From NCBI GenBank assembly GCA_019426215.1, contig CM033400.1, positions 24,164,568-24,228,567 on the forward strand: DNA of 64,000 nt, written 5' to 3'. Under the pieces are notes generated by a model. It was not told the DNA's origin. It made no database searches and saw only the letters and a program-made list of their open reading frames with translations. Numbering within the stretch: position 1 is the stretch's first letter; every line of letters begins with the position of its first letter. The DNA is from Buddleja alternifolia (Eukaryota > Streptophyta > Magnoliopsida > Lamiales > Scrophulariaceae). The translations under genes and the position numbers were made by a program. Shown here piece by piece: positions 34,441 through 44,482 of the stretch.

Positions 34441-34961
34441 TAATTTTACTCATCCTTGGCATTGCCAGTCGCGAATCCTAGCGCCGCATCGACGGATACC
34501 AATTCTGCCGCCCGGAGCAATGCATAGTGGAGCATTCAGTGCCGCCTTGCGCACGCAGTGGCACGCCCAAATCAGGAGGTGCATTTCAGGCTGCGTGCAG
34601 CGATGCGGCAGTGCTGTCTGTACCGTCATATCCATACCAGGGCGGCACTTTGAGCGCCACCTATTGCTCATGACGGCTGCACATTCGGCCCCGCCTTAGC
34701 GCAACCATGCAACACAGTTGCTGCTGTTTGAAATCACAGCAGCCCTGCTGCTTAATTTCTCCGGGATCAAATTCTTTCATTTTCGTGCTTCAATTTTCGG
34801 ATCCAATCAAAAAATTATTCCAGATTTCTACCCAATAAATCTAATTCAAAATCATTAATAAATATGTTCTTAACATATTTATTAACAATTTTTAGATTTA
34901 ATTCAATAATAAATCCATCAACGTAATCATAAACGCGTATAAAATTATTAAAGCCATTGAA
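34441..34961 (-). other. Leader of copia F, GC-rich repeated words
   Basis: Non-coding 5' leader between the gag side and the PBS. 34480-34740 is strikingly GC-rich against AT-rich surroundings and repeats short GCCGCC, GCGGCA and GCGCA words. The same region occurs in the left copy at 20066-20250, with the words partly rearranged. Confidence 0.6.
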
Positions 34962-34977
34962 GTTGGCTCTGATACCA
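34962..34977 (-). other. Primer-binding site of copia F (Met-tRNA)
   Basis: Minus strand TGGTATCAGAGCCAAC, one base after the LTR end. A clean match to the usual plant copia initiator-Met site. Confidence 0.88.
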
Positions 34978-34978
34978 C

Positions 34979-36618
34979 TGTTAGGACTCCGATCAGATGC
35001 GCAGCGGAAGACAAACAATCATGGATTTCTAAAACTAGATCACTTTTTACAGAAATAAGAACATAATGATTTACCATTATCGAAGTGTGATTCCTTTTTT
35101 GATCTACCGTCTACACAGAAGCAATTCTCAGGACTCCTGCCTCTCACACAGGAATAATACTTGAAGAAAATCCATCTTCTTTGGCTCCACCATGGCTGAC
35201 TGCTATAAAGGAAGGGGAGAGAGAATTTTTCTCTTCTTCTTTCTTTACTGTCAAGTTTATTATGAGTGTCTTAGTTTTTTCATCTAGGTAGTGTGTATTT
35301 ATATAGGATGATGGGCTTGGAATTAAAAAATTCCTTGAGCCCACTAATACCATAACACACGCCCACCTTCATTCCTATTGGGCCAAGTTGACTTTCAACT
35401 TCGCCCAAATATTAATTAAGTCCAACATATTTTAATTTAACTAAAAGATGATATTAATTAATAATCAACTAAATTAAGTAATCTAATAATTAGTTTCAGA
35501 TAGGATAAAATACAATAAATAAATCTAATTATTTATTATTAATTTTTCTTCATTAAATTAATTAATCAAATAAATTAATTTGTCCATCAAATGACAAAAT
35601 ACCTAACTTATGTTATTTGACAGCGAAAGAATTTCTTCACTTAATTCCTTGGAAGTGCGACTCTCTAAGTTTGTTTCAATTGGCATTGGAAGGAGACCAA
35701 TGATGTGAGTGTCACCTAGTCAGTCTCGTAGACTCACATCGAAACCCAATTGAGATCAAATGTAATAGATCATATACGAACCTTTAGGTCACAGACACCC
35801 TGTGAGTATAAGTCTTTCACTGTAACATCACGATCGAGTGAGTCATGGATTGTGTCAAACTCACAGGACTCGATGATGTGCTCAATGAATCATAGTAAGA
35901 TAAAATTACTGAACTACCCTTTCATACAATACACAAGTTAGTTCTCCTACTTTGGCCAAAGACTTATAATTTCATTTACCTATAATCGCACATGATGTTA
36001 ACTCATTTACTACTCGAGATAGTGAGTCCCACATTGGCAATCACCGAAAAATTACCACTTGTCCTTCTAAACCGCACTTCGAAGTTGATCTCACCAAAGG
36101 GTGAATTGGATCTAACTACTCTAATAACTCGTTCAGTGTCACAAGTTCAATCTCCTGAAGCCTTAGGTCTAAGGCTCGCGTACACTATCGTAACCAGTAA
36201 TTCAATTATTGATAGTCAATGAGTAATTACCATGTGATTGAATTACGACGAGTCGTGTTCAAATATATCAATTCCACTGATATATCTATGGTCAAGCTCC
36301 CACCAACTAAAGTGACCGATTAACAGTCCTTGTCAAAGCTTATGTCATACAAGTCTTATCTTAAGGCCCAATTAAGACTCTTCGACTTGCGAACTCTAAT
36401 TTAAGTAAACAAGGAATCGATACTTCTAGTGTCATTCTCCTCGAACCATAAGTAGTAGAAGCTCCCTCTTGATTACTCAGGACTTATTTGTTCAATACTT
36501 ATATTAATGTCTTCAAGATTGATATGAACAAAATAAATACCTTTGTTGATTTATACAATATAAATCAGTGCCCTACAAGTTATAACTCCTCGTTGGCATT
36601 GAGGGCACATACCTAACA
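34979..36618 (-). repeat. Copia F 5' LTR, right copy (minus strand)
   Basis: 1640 bp. On the plus strand it runs from TGTTAGGACTCCG to CACATACCTAACA, so both ends carry the inverted repeat TGTTAGG/CCTAACA. It is clearly diverged from the left copy at 20476. The first five bases on the outer side are TCATC; no matching duplication is found at 20476, so the two LTRs do not bound a simple insertion. Confidence 0.85.
35296..35305 (-). promoter_or_regulatory. TATA box of the F right LTR (minus strand)
   Basis: Minus strand TATATAAATA followed by CACACTACC. It is the likely promoter of copia F, and the equivalent at about 20838 lies in a tandemly duplicated stretch. Confidence 0.55.
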
Positions 36619-36840
36619 TCATCATCAACTAATCATCTTAGATATGTAAAATACAAAAATATAATGCTATTATATTAGAAATAATTTTTTGAGGCAAGGT
36701 TTAGTGTGCGTTCTGTGTTATGAACTCACATTATTTTCAAAAATTAGATGAGAAAATAGAGTGAAATTGAGATAGAATTAGAGATTTTAGGGTTAACAAT
36801 AGAAAGCATCCAACTATTTTCTTCTCAAACTCATATTTTG
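36619..36840. other. AT-rich spacer between copia F and the LINE
   Basis: 222 bp with no ORF, repeat or motif that I recognise. The exact 5' end of the LINE is not defined by a duplication, so part of this may belong to it. Confidence 0.4.
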
Positions 36841-37506
36841 GTAAATGAGCAGACCTCTGCTTTTTCTCTGTTCTCTCTCCCTGGAGAATGGAACCTCCCT
36901 TAGTGGAGTCTAGGTTGTATAACCTTTCACCACCGTCTCGTCCGGCCTTTCTCCCTCCCTCTCCTATCCTCTTCTCTAGCTTCTCCCCCTTCATCCGATT
37001 AGGTTTGTACTTTCCTATCTCGGTTTGCTTTCCTCCTCTGTTTTGTTCCTCATCTCGTTCTTACCTTTTGCCCTAGTTGTTCGTGCTCATGGAAAACTGA
37101 AGCCCTTTTCAGATTACCTTTTGTTTCTTCTAATATATTGCTTGGGAATCATAAGTCAACAATATAAAGTCTTTTTTCCTCTTTCAAACATATTCCTCTC
37201 CAGCTACCTTCTACCCTTCGTGAAATCTGATATTTACCGTGCTTTGATCGGATCCATCTTATATGTCAATGAGGGTTTTACTGCTTATGGAAAAATAATT
37301 TTGGTAAGCCCTTTTATTCTCCTTCATTTTAATCGTTTGAAAATTGTTAGAGAAGTCAGGAAAACCCTTTTTCTTTTCCCCATCTAATTTGTCCTGATAT
37401 CAATTCTTATGATGTGGAAATGATTATTGCTGAAATTCCTAAAATTGCTAGTATTTTTACCACTTCTACACTCATTGAAGATGGCCCTGATGGGCTACAG
37501 GAGTGA

Positions 37507-38258
37507 TTGATGAAATTCTTGTATTGGAATTGTCAAGGCCTTGCCCAGGCCAAGAAAATTCGAGCTCTTAGAGCTCTTTTTAGTGATCATAACCCTGATA
37601 TTGTTTTCATTAGCGAAATTAAAACTTCAAATCTCCTCCCCCTCTCTTCCCTTCTCTCTGTTTTCAACTTCCAATTCTCAAAATTTGTTCATCCCATTGG
37701 CTTAGCTGGTGGGTTCGGTATGGCCTGGAAAGGTCATCTAAATCTTGAAATCTCTTTAAAAAACAAATGATTCTTTAATGTTATCGTTAATCCTGAAAAT
37801 CCAACTCCGGTTTGGCAACTTACTGCTGTTTATGGTACTCCCTATGCATCGAAAAAATCTAAGTTCTTTAATACTTTTCAGTCTATTGGTTCGGGCTGGG
37901 ATGGCCCATGGCTCACTTAGGGGGGTTTTAACTCTTTCCTCTCGGGCTTAGAAAAATTGGGAGGGAGGCCTTTTGCCTCTTCTTCTTGTGGAGGCCTTCA
38001 AGAGATAATGGACTCTAATGAGCTCCACGATCTCAGCTTTTCGGAAAATATTTTCACGTGGTCAAACAAACGTGATGGATTAGCTAATATTCAAATCCTT
38101 CTTGATCGGGCTTTGGCAATAGTGTCTGGACTACCCTCTTTCCTAACTGTTGGGTCCAAAACCTCCCCCGATTTGTGTCGAATCATTCTCTTGTGTCAAC
38201 TTTTCATGATTTTCCTTCGGGCCCAAACCTTTTCGGTTCAAAGAGATGTGGTTGTGTG
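37507..38258 (+). pseudogene. LINE ORF2 endonuclease (EEP) domain, disrupted
   Basis: MKFLYWNCQGLAQAKKIRALRALFSDHNPDIVFISEIK is the start of the apurinic-type endonuclease of plant L1 elements, including the Glu of the (M/S)E(T/I)K motif. A stop at 37768 and one at 37918 break it. 37957-38259 continues with EIMDSNELHDLSFSENIFTWSNKRDG...ILLDRALA, the DxxF-TWxN and LDRxL blocks. The catalytic His region at the end is out of frame. The enzyme would nick target DNA for target-primed reverse transcription; this copy cannot. Confidence 0.85.
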
Positions 38259-38858
38259 AGAAGTCTTGTGGAGAGGTTGTGAGACATGCTTGGTGTCCGG
38301 TGGTGTTAGGATCCACCCCCCCCCCCCAATTTTATTCTTCACTCAAAATTAAAAAACACTCGGAAAAAACATACTGTCTGGAACAAGACCCATTTTGGCA
38401 ATATCCACCATCGTATTAATTGTGCTAAAAATGCTCTTGAAAATCTGTAGGCTAGGGACCCTACTGTGGATAATCTTGGTTTGGAAGAAGCTGTGGATAA
38501 TGAACTCGACTAACTGTATAAGAGACTTGAAACCATGTGGAAGCAAAAATCTAGAAACCAATGGCTCCAACAAGGTGATGCTACACACGAAATTTTTCCA
38601 CCTCTCCACCATTATGCATAGACCTCAGAACAAAATCATTGAGATGACTGATTCTAATGGTAATATGGTGAGTAATTGGACAGGTATTGGTCACCATTTC
38701 GAATCCTACTTTGCAGATTTATTTAATTCCTCAAATCTAATTTTCCCAGCTGATTTACATCATCTTGTTACTCCTGTGATTATGGATGAGGATAATAAAG
38801 TCCTCTGTGATATTCCAAACCCTGATGAAATAAAATTTGTCTCTTTTCTATACCCTCT
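38259..38858 (+). pseudogene. LINE ORF2 linker between endonuclease and RT
   Basis: Runs through a poly-C stretch (38320-38332) into a frame with GSNKVMLHTKFFHLSTIMHRPQNKI and VSNWTGIGHHFESYFADLFNSS, the usual WLxxGDxNTKFFH and ...HFxxYFxxLF linker blocks, ending CDIPNPDEIKFVSFL at the E insertion. The RT core continues at 50387 in another frame, so a frameshift lies close to the insertion. Confidence 0.75.
38854..38858. repeat. Target site duplication of element E, left copy
   Basis: CCTCT, repeated at 50382-50386 directly after the 3' LTR; this defines the E insertion exactly. Confidence 0.93.
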
Positions 38859-40323
38859 TGATAAGTTCACATTTTACAAGTTTTTACCCCTTTGATTTAG
38901 GTGTTTTCGTCACAATTTAGTAATGAATACCCCGCATTGTGCTTTGATTTGTTTAATTTTCATGTGTGTAGGGATTTTAGTCAAAGAGATCAATTTTTGA
39001 GTAAGAAGGCCGAACAAGAGACGGAAAAGCAAAGAGAAATTTGAATCTGAAATTCTGGACCGCGGCACAGGACCGCGGCACTGGACCCAGTGCAAAGACC
39101 GCGGTTGCGGTGCAACGCAATCAGAAATCCGGATAAGACCGCGGCACTGAACCGCGGCCTTCGGCGCCAAGAAACCGCGGCACAACGCCGCGGCCCTCTG
39201 ATGAAAGACCCTTCGGCCCCTGTTTAGACCTCGGCTCAAACCGCGGCAAACCTTCCAATTGGACCGCGGCGCTGTGCCGCGGCACTACTTGAAATCCGGA
39301 CCACGGTCGGCTATGAATGTGTGCCGCGGTCCAATTCTCCCGAAGCCCTAAATTTAAGTCCGCCGTTTTCCTCCTTTATAACACACTTTTCTCTTGAAAA
39401 AAACACACTTGCTCTAAAAACACATAGGGAAGCCATAGGAAGACCCAAGGAAGCTTGAGGAGCCATTTTTCATCATCAAAGCTTGGATTCACATCTTGTA
39501 ATAGGGAGTAATTCAACTCTTTCTCTTTGATTAGTTATTTAACTATGTCTTATAGAATTGTTGAATCATTTGCTATTGTAAGTATGAGCTAAACATCTTT
39601 GTGGTTGGGTTATGTGAATACTTTGTGATGTTTTGTGTTTATTGAATGATTAATTTCCGGATTTATTACATTCTTGTTACATGTTTGATTTTATGCTTAA
39701 TGCTTTCACATGAATGATCACCATGTGGTTGATGTAATACTTTGTCTTGAGACCGAGAGGAGATAGATAAAGGGAGATCGAAAAATCAAACATCATAACG
39801 TAACAATTGACTAGAGATAGAATCGATTGCGTTGTGTGGCTTTTTGTGATAAGATGACCCGATTGAATGTAGGATCTTCGTAAACAAGGAATTTCTTTGA
39901 ACATAAATGCATGTTAGTTAATTCAATCTTCACTATAGAGATATAGGAAGTTGTTAACTAGTATAGGCTTGTTATTTCAAGAGATTGAATAACAAATATA
40001 TTAGGGGATTTCGCCATAACAAGAGTGTTCTAAAAATCCGGATAATTGAGAGTTCATGAACATAGAATAGAACATAGTAGGATCATAACCCAATCACCTC
40101 TTCCCAATTGATTTATTACCTTGATAATCATTTTAGTTGTCTTTAGTTATTTTCATAGTATAACCAACTATCATCTTATATATTGATTTAGCTTAGAATT
40201 AGATAATATAGCAATTACGAGCATTGAATCCAATTGTCCCTGTGGAGACGATATACCCCGGGCTAAATAGCCCACTTTATTACATTGCACGACCTAGTAT
40301 ACTTGCTAGGATTTCACGTGTCA
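38859..40323 (+). repeat. 5' LTR of element E
   Basis: TGATAAGTTCAC...TTTCACGTGTCA. A cluster of about eleven CCGCGG words, mostly as ACCGCGGCAC, fills 39058-39385. A possible TATA (TTTATAAC) lies at 39376-39383, after the cluster. Compared with the 3' copy it has one extra 13-bp unit in the CCGCGG cluster. Confidence 0.93.
39376..39383 (+). promoter_or_regulatory. Possible TATA box of the E LTR
   Basis: TTTATAAC between CCTCC and ACACACTT. It is the best TATA-like word downstream of the GC-rich cluster, but a weak match. Confidence 0.35.
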
Positions 40324-40329
40324 AGTTTT

Positions 40330-40346
40330 TGGCGCCGTTGCCGGGG
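40330..40346 (+). other. Primer-binding site of element E (tRNA-Asp)
   Basis: TGGCGCCGTTGCCGGGG, a perfect complement to the 3' end of plant tRNA-Asp as I know it, six bases after the LTR. Confidence 0.92.
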
Positions 40347-40430
40347 ACAATTGCGTTATTTGATATTGTAATTCACTTATCTTCTCTAAGACTAAGTTGT
40401 TTTATTTTATTTTTGCTATTTTTGCATTTT

Positions 40431-40620
40431 AAAGTTGCTGTTTTTGTGTTTAAAGTTGCTGTTTTTGCATTAAAAGTTGCTGTTTTTGTGTTTAAAGTTG
40501 CTGTTTTTGCATTAAAAGTTGCTGTTTTTGTGATAAAAGTTGCTGTTTTGGTGTTTAAAGTTGCTGTTTTTGTGATAAAAGTTGCTGTTTTTGTAATAAA
40601 AGTTGCTGTTTTTGCATTTT
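40431..40620 (+). repeat. 21-bp minisatellite in the leader of element E
   Basis: Nine tandem copies of AAAGTTGCTGTTTTTGTGTTT, with the last bases varying (GCATTA, GTGATA, GTAATA). They lie between the PBS and the gag start and are open in one frame only because the unit is 21 bp; that frame starts in the LTR and is not a gene. Confidence 0.9.
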
Positions 40621-40691
40621 GGTTTGTTATTTTTACGTTTTAATTTTGGTTCTTTTGATTCTATTGTTAGGTTGACCTCTTTGAGTAGTGC

Positions 40692-42953
40692 ATGACCCGC
40701 ACATCTCAAGGAGACCTTGAAGATTTTGATTCCGAGATCGAGCGCACTTTCAATAGAAGAAGACGAGCACAAAGCCAAAACGAGAATAAATTTGAGGCAA
40801 TGGAAGGGAACAATCCCGTTAATTTAGAGGACCCGGGAATTCAAGCCTTGATTCAAGCCGCTGTTGCTGCCACATTAGCACAAAGACAAGAACAAGCTCC
40901 CCGTCCTTTACGTGATTATATGCAACCCACTGTTCATGGAGCCGCTGGTGCTATCGTACTACCCACGGTAGAAGCAAACAATTTTACAATATCACCGGCT
41001 ATTCTTCAACTCATTTCCAATGAACAATATCGGGGTACGGTGGATGAGTCACCACATGCTCACATTACCAAGTTCCTTAGCTATTTGAGCACATTTCGAC
41101 AAAATGGAGTGACCGATGATGCTATTAGAATGAGACTCTTTCCGTTCTCATTGAGGGATAAAGCAAGAGCTTGGCTTGACTCATTGCCAACGGCATCCAT
41201 TCATACTTGGGACCAGTTGGTAGAGAAGTTTTTGAGTAAGTATTTTCCACCGGGGAAAACAGCCGCTATCAAAGTTGAGATACAAGGATTTCGACAAATT
41301 GAGGGAGAGTCACTATATGAAGCACTTGAAAGATTCAAGGAACTTCTCCGAAAATGCCCTCACCATGGTTTTGCAGTTTGGACTCAAGTGACCATCTTCT
41401 ATCAAGGCCTTGGACCCGGCCTTCGCACTCATCTAGACGCAGCTGCGGGTGGTTCACTCATGAATTTACCACCACAAGCGGCTTGGGAAATGATCGATAG
41501 AATGTCGGAAAACAACTACCAATGGCCTACCGAGAGAGTAATACTTCCAAAGAAGGCGAGTGGAGTTTATGAAGTAGAAGCTTCCACTTCACTAGCTAAT
41601 CAAGTAGAACTATTGCACAAGAAATTGGATGCTATGAATTTCTCGGTAAACCAAGTGCAAACGTTGTGTGAAAATTGTGGTGGAAATCATCACATTACGG
41701 AATGTCAACATGGCAGTCAATCTTATCATTCCGAATGTGTTGAAGATGCGAATTATGTGCAAAATTCAAATAGGACACAAAACGATCCATTTTCTGAAAA
41801 ATATAATCCGGGGTGGAGAAATCACCCAAATTTCTCATGGAGTAACAACAACAATGTGGTGAAGCAACCTCCCGGGTTTCAAACACACGGTGATAGACCG
41901 CCATTTCAACGCCAAGGGGGTTTTCAACCTAGCACATTTCACAAACAAGGAGGTTTCCAACCACAGGAAAAGAAACAAAGTTTTGAAGAATTGATGCTCC
42001 AATTTGTAAAGAAAACTGATGAATATATGAGGAGAAATGATGAACGGTGTCACAACCTTGAAATTAATGTGAGCAACATACAAACTCAATTGGGACAATT
42101 GGCTAGTCAACTTTCAGGAAGAACACCGGGATCACTACCTAGTGACACCGAGAAAAACCCGAAAGAACAGGTTCAGGCCATCGCATTGAGAAGTGGTAAA
42201 AACGTTGGTGCTGAAAATTTCCAAAAATCCGACTTGAACCGCGGCACCGAACCGCGGTCTGAAATTACAGTGTCAAATCTTTCTGAAGGGGACCGCGGCA
42301 CCGAACCGCGGCCTGAAATTCCAGTGTCAAATTTTTCAGAAGGGGACCGCGGCACCGAACCGCGGCATGCCGTCCCGCACAAGCAGTTTTCAGAAAGCGA
42401 CCGCGTCACAGAACCGCGGCACACCACTGAACCGCGGTCCAATGCCGCGGCGCAGATTCCTGTTTCGGAAAACGGCAAATCTACATCCCACACCGCTCCT
42501 GAACCTGTACAGCCACGACCACCGTTTCCTTTAGCACTAAAAAGGGGGAAACTTGATGCTCAATTTCTTAAATTTATAGAAATGTTTAAACAATTGCGCA
42601 TTAACATTCCTTTTGCAGATGCTATTCTCCAAATGCCAAGCTATGCTAAATTTCTCAAGGAAATTCTTTCGAACAAACGCAAGCTTGAAGAACATGCAAC
42701 CGTTGCACTCACCGAGGAATGTTCCGCGATACTTCAGAACAAGCTTCCCCCTAAGCTTAAAGACCCAGGGAGTTTTTCGATTCCTTGCACAATTGGTTCC
42801 CTTACTTTTTCTAAAGCTCTTTGCGATCTAGGAGCGAGTATTAATCTCCTTCCTTTTTCTCTTTTCAGGAAGTTAGGGCTTGGAGAACCAAAACCGACTA
42901 CCGTCACTCTCCAATTGGCAGACCGATCCATTAAGTACCCAAGGGGATGGTAG
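40692..42953 (+). CDS. gag: Gag and start of protease, element E (753 codons)
   Basis: ATG in GTGCATGACCCGC. Residues about 145-185 form the retrotransposon Gag domain (FPFSLRDKARAWLDSLPTASIHTWDQL). A zinc knuckle, CENCGGNHHITEC (CX2CX3HX4C), is at 326-338. Then come PGSLPSDTEKNPKEQVQAIALRSGK, a repeated linker DRGTEPR (residues about 515-590, encoded by CCGCGG words), and the start of the protease. The active site is D712-L713-G714 instead of D-S-G. The frame ends early: one base is missing near 42943, where the protease should continue as in element D. Confidence 0.92.
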   Translation: MTRTSQGDLEDFDSEIERTFNRRRRAQSQNENKFEAMEGNNPVNLEDPGIQALIQAAVAATLAQRQEQAPRPLRDYMQPTVHGAAGAIVLPTVEANNFTISPAILQLISNEQYRGTVDESPHAHITKFLSYLSTFRQNGVTDDAIRMRLFPFSLRDKARAWLDSLPTASIHTWDQLVEKFLSKYFPPGKTAAIKVEIQGFRQIEGESLYEALERFKELLRKCPHHGFAVWTQVTIFYQGLGPGLRTHLDAAAGGSLMNLPPQAAWEMIDRMSENNYQWPTERVILPKKASGVYEVEASTSLANQVELLHKKLDAMNFSVNQVQTLCENCGGNHHITECQHGSQSYHSECVEDANYVQNSNRTQNDPFSEKYNPGWRNHPNFSWSNNNNVVKQPPGFQTHGDRPPFQRQGGFQPSTFHKQGGFQPQEKKQSFEELMLQFVKKTDEYMRRNDERCHNLEINVSNIQTQLGQLASQLSGRTPGSLPSDTEKNPKEQVQAIALRSGKNVGAENFQKSDLNRGTEPRSEITVSNLSEGDRGTEPRPEIPVSNFSEGDRGTEPRHAVPHKQFSESDRVTEPRHTTEPRSNAAAQIPVSENGKSTSHTAPEPVQPRPPFPLALKRGKLDAQFLKFIEMFKQLRINIPFADAILQMPSYAKFLKEILSNKRKLEEHATVALTEECSAILQNKLPPKLKDPGSFSIPCTIGSLTFSKALCDLGASINLLPFSLFRKLGLGEPKPTTVTLQLADRSIKYPRGW
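42238..42450 (+). repeat. CCGCGG-rich tandem repeat in the Gag-protease linker, element E
   Basis: Units of about 60 bp, each with ACCGCGGCACCGAACCGCGG, coding (E)GDRGTEPRxEIxVSNxS. The first three copies are clear; later ones are decayed. The words are the same as in the E LTR and the E 3' region. Confidence 0.88.
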
Positions 42954-44482
42954 AAGACGTATTAGTCAAAGTTGATAAGTTCATCTTTCCGGTGGATTTT
43001 ATAGTATTGGACATGGAAGAAGATGTCGAGATGCCACTGATTTTGGGGCGCCCATTCTTGAATACGGGTAAAGCTTTAATTGATGTCGCAAATGGTAAGC
43101 TCATACTTAGAGTAGGGGATGATCAGGTTACTTTTAATGTATATCAAGCAATGAGGCATCCTTCCCCTACCCCTACTTGTTATGCTATTGATACTATTGA
43201 TCATGCTTCTGTTGAGTATTTTCAGTTCCATAATGATGATGACCTATTGAAAACTTGCTTAATTGGTCCTATGGACAAAGAGACCGATTTGGAGCACTTA
43301 CAAGAGACATTGGCTAGCCTTGAGGCCAATCCGCCTCATAAGCGGAGTTATCGACCAAGATTTGAATCTCTAGATCGCCCATTGACCACTCCACCAAAAC
43401 CATCAATAGAAGAACCTCCGACACTCGAACTCAAACTTTTACCATCTCATTTGAAATATGTTTTCCTCGATACTTCGGAAACTTTACCTGTGATTATTTC
43501 TTCATCTTTGACAGGAAGCATGGAAGAAAAACTATTACGAGTATTGAGGACTCACAAAAGGGCATTCGGTTGGAAGATCGCAGACATCAAAGGAATTAGT
43601 CCAGCTATTTGCATGCATAAAATTTTAATGGAGGACAATTACAAGACCACAATCCAACCTCAAAGGAGATTAAATCCAATGATGCAAGAGGTAGTAAAAA
43701 AGGAAGTGATTAAATTGCTTGATTCAGGTATAATATATCCTATTTCAGATAGTGCATGGGTAAGCCCAACCCAAGTCGTGCCAAAGAAAGGAGGAATAAC
43801 CGTTATCTCAAATGAGAAAAACGAGTTAATCCCAACTCGCACCGTGACAGGTTGGCGTGTTTGTATTGACTATAGGAAATTAAATGATGCTACTAGAAAA
43901 GATCATTTTCCCCTCCCCTTCATTGACCAAATGCTAGAAAGGTTAGCCGGACATGAGTTCTATTGTTTTCTAGATGGCTATTCGGGTTATAATCAAATTG
44001 CTATTTCACCAGAGGATCAAGAGAAAACGACTTTCACTTGTCCTTATGGTACATTTGCTTATAGACGAATGCCATTTGGCCTTTGTAATGCGCCTGCCAC
44101 ATTTCAGCGTTGTATGATGGCTATCTTTCATGATATGGTTCCAAATTTCATTGAAATATTCATGGATGACTTCTCTGTCTTTGGTTCTTCATTTGATGCT
44201 TGCTTGCATAATTTATCATTGGTTTTACAGAGATGTGAGGATACTAACCTTGTTTTAAATTGGGAAAAGTGTCACTTTATGGTACAAGAAGGCATAGTCT
44301 TGGGCCATCGTATTTCACACAAGGGTATTGAGGTGGATCCCGCTAAAGTAGAAGTTATTGAGAAGCTTCCCCCTCCCACATCTGTCAAAGGAGTGAGAAG
44401 TTTCTTGGGTCATGCCGGGTTTTATAGACGGTTTATTAAGAATTTTCAGATATTTCGAAACCTCTATCTAACCTCCTCATGA
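42947..44482 (+). CDS. Protease C-terminus and reverse transcriptase of element E
   Basis: 511 codons; its ATG is only the first Met after the frameshift. It begins with the second half of the protease ([25 protein letters not shown]), then a linker, then RT from about residue 165. Catalytic blocks: [45 protein letters not shown] and FMDDF near 44160. All RT motifs look intact. It ends in the connection region at a frameshift near 44444, where one T appears to be missing from a T run. Confidence 0.9.
   Translation: MVEDVLVKVDKFIFPVDFIVLDMEEDVEMPLILGRPFLNTGKALIDVANGKLILRVGDDQVTFNVYQAMRHPSPTPTCYAIDTIDHASVEYFQFHNDDDLLKTCLIGPMDKETDLEHLQETLASLEANPPHKRSYRPRFESLDRPLTTPPKPSIEEPPTLELKLLPSHLKYVFLDTSETLPVIISSSLTGSMEEKLLRVLRTHKRAFGWKIADIKGISPAICMHKILMEDNYKTTIQPQRRLNPMMQEVVKKEVIKLLDSGIIYPISDSAWVSPTQVVPKKGGITVISNEKNELIPTRTVTGWRVCIDYRKLNDATRKDHFPLPFIDQMLERLAGHEFYCFLDGYSGYNQIAISPEDQEKTTFTCPYGTFAYRRMPFGLCNAPATFQRCMMAIFHDMVPNFIEIFMDDFSVFGSSFDACLHNLSLVLQRCEDTNLVLNWEKCHFMVQEGIVLGHRISHKGIEVDPAKVEVIEKLPPPTSVKGVRSFLGHAGFYRRFIKNFQIFRNLYLTSS

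Larger units (their letters stand above)
36841..38858 (+). mobile_element. L1-type LINE, 5' part (left of element E)
   Basis: Begins with a CT-rich 5'-UTR-like stretch (36850-37000). The usual ORF1 (RNA-binding Gag-like protein) is not recognisable: only about 500 bp separate the UTR from the endonuclease, so ORF1 is deleted or strongly decayed. ORF2 starts near 37507. The element is cut at 38858 by element E and resumes at 50382 (or 50387, allowing for the CCTCT duplication). Total LINE sequence is about 4.8 kb. No flanking duplication was found. Confidence 0.8.

Noticed and set aside
37025..37387. 120-codon frame left of the LINE endonuclease as ORF1
   Set aside because: No RNA-binding or zinc-knuckle motif and hydrophobic composition from CT-rich UTR; cannot be called ORF1.
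38910..39239. Minus-strand Arg/Cys-rich frame in the E LTR, repeated at 49058-49294
   Set aside because: Produced by the GC-rich ACCGCGGCAC words in the LTR; the two copies disagree because of the 13-bp indel.
40431..40620. Regular repeats as a possible CRISPR array
   Set aside because: The units are directly adjacent without unique spacers, inside a plant retrotransposon leader.
40224..40643. 139-codon frame with KVAVFVF repeats
   Set aside because: It is the 21-bp minisatellite read in frame, beginning inside the LTR and crossing the primer-binding site; not a gene.
42173..42493. Minus-strand 106-codon frame rich in RGSVPRS repeats
   Set aside because: It is the antisense reading of the CCGCGG repeat within Gag; the plus-strand Gag frame explains the openness.
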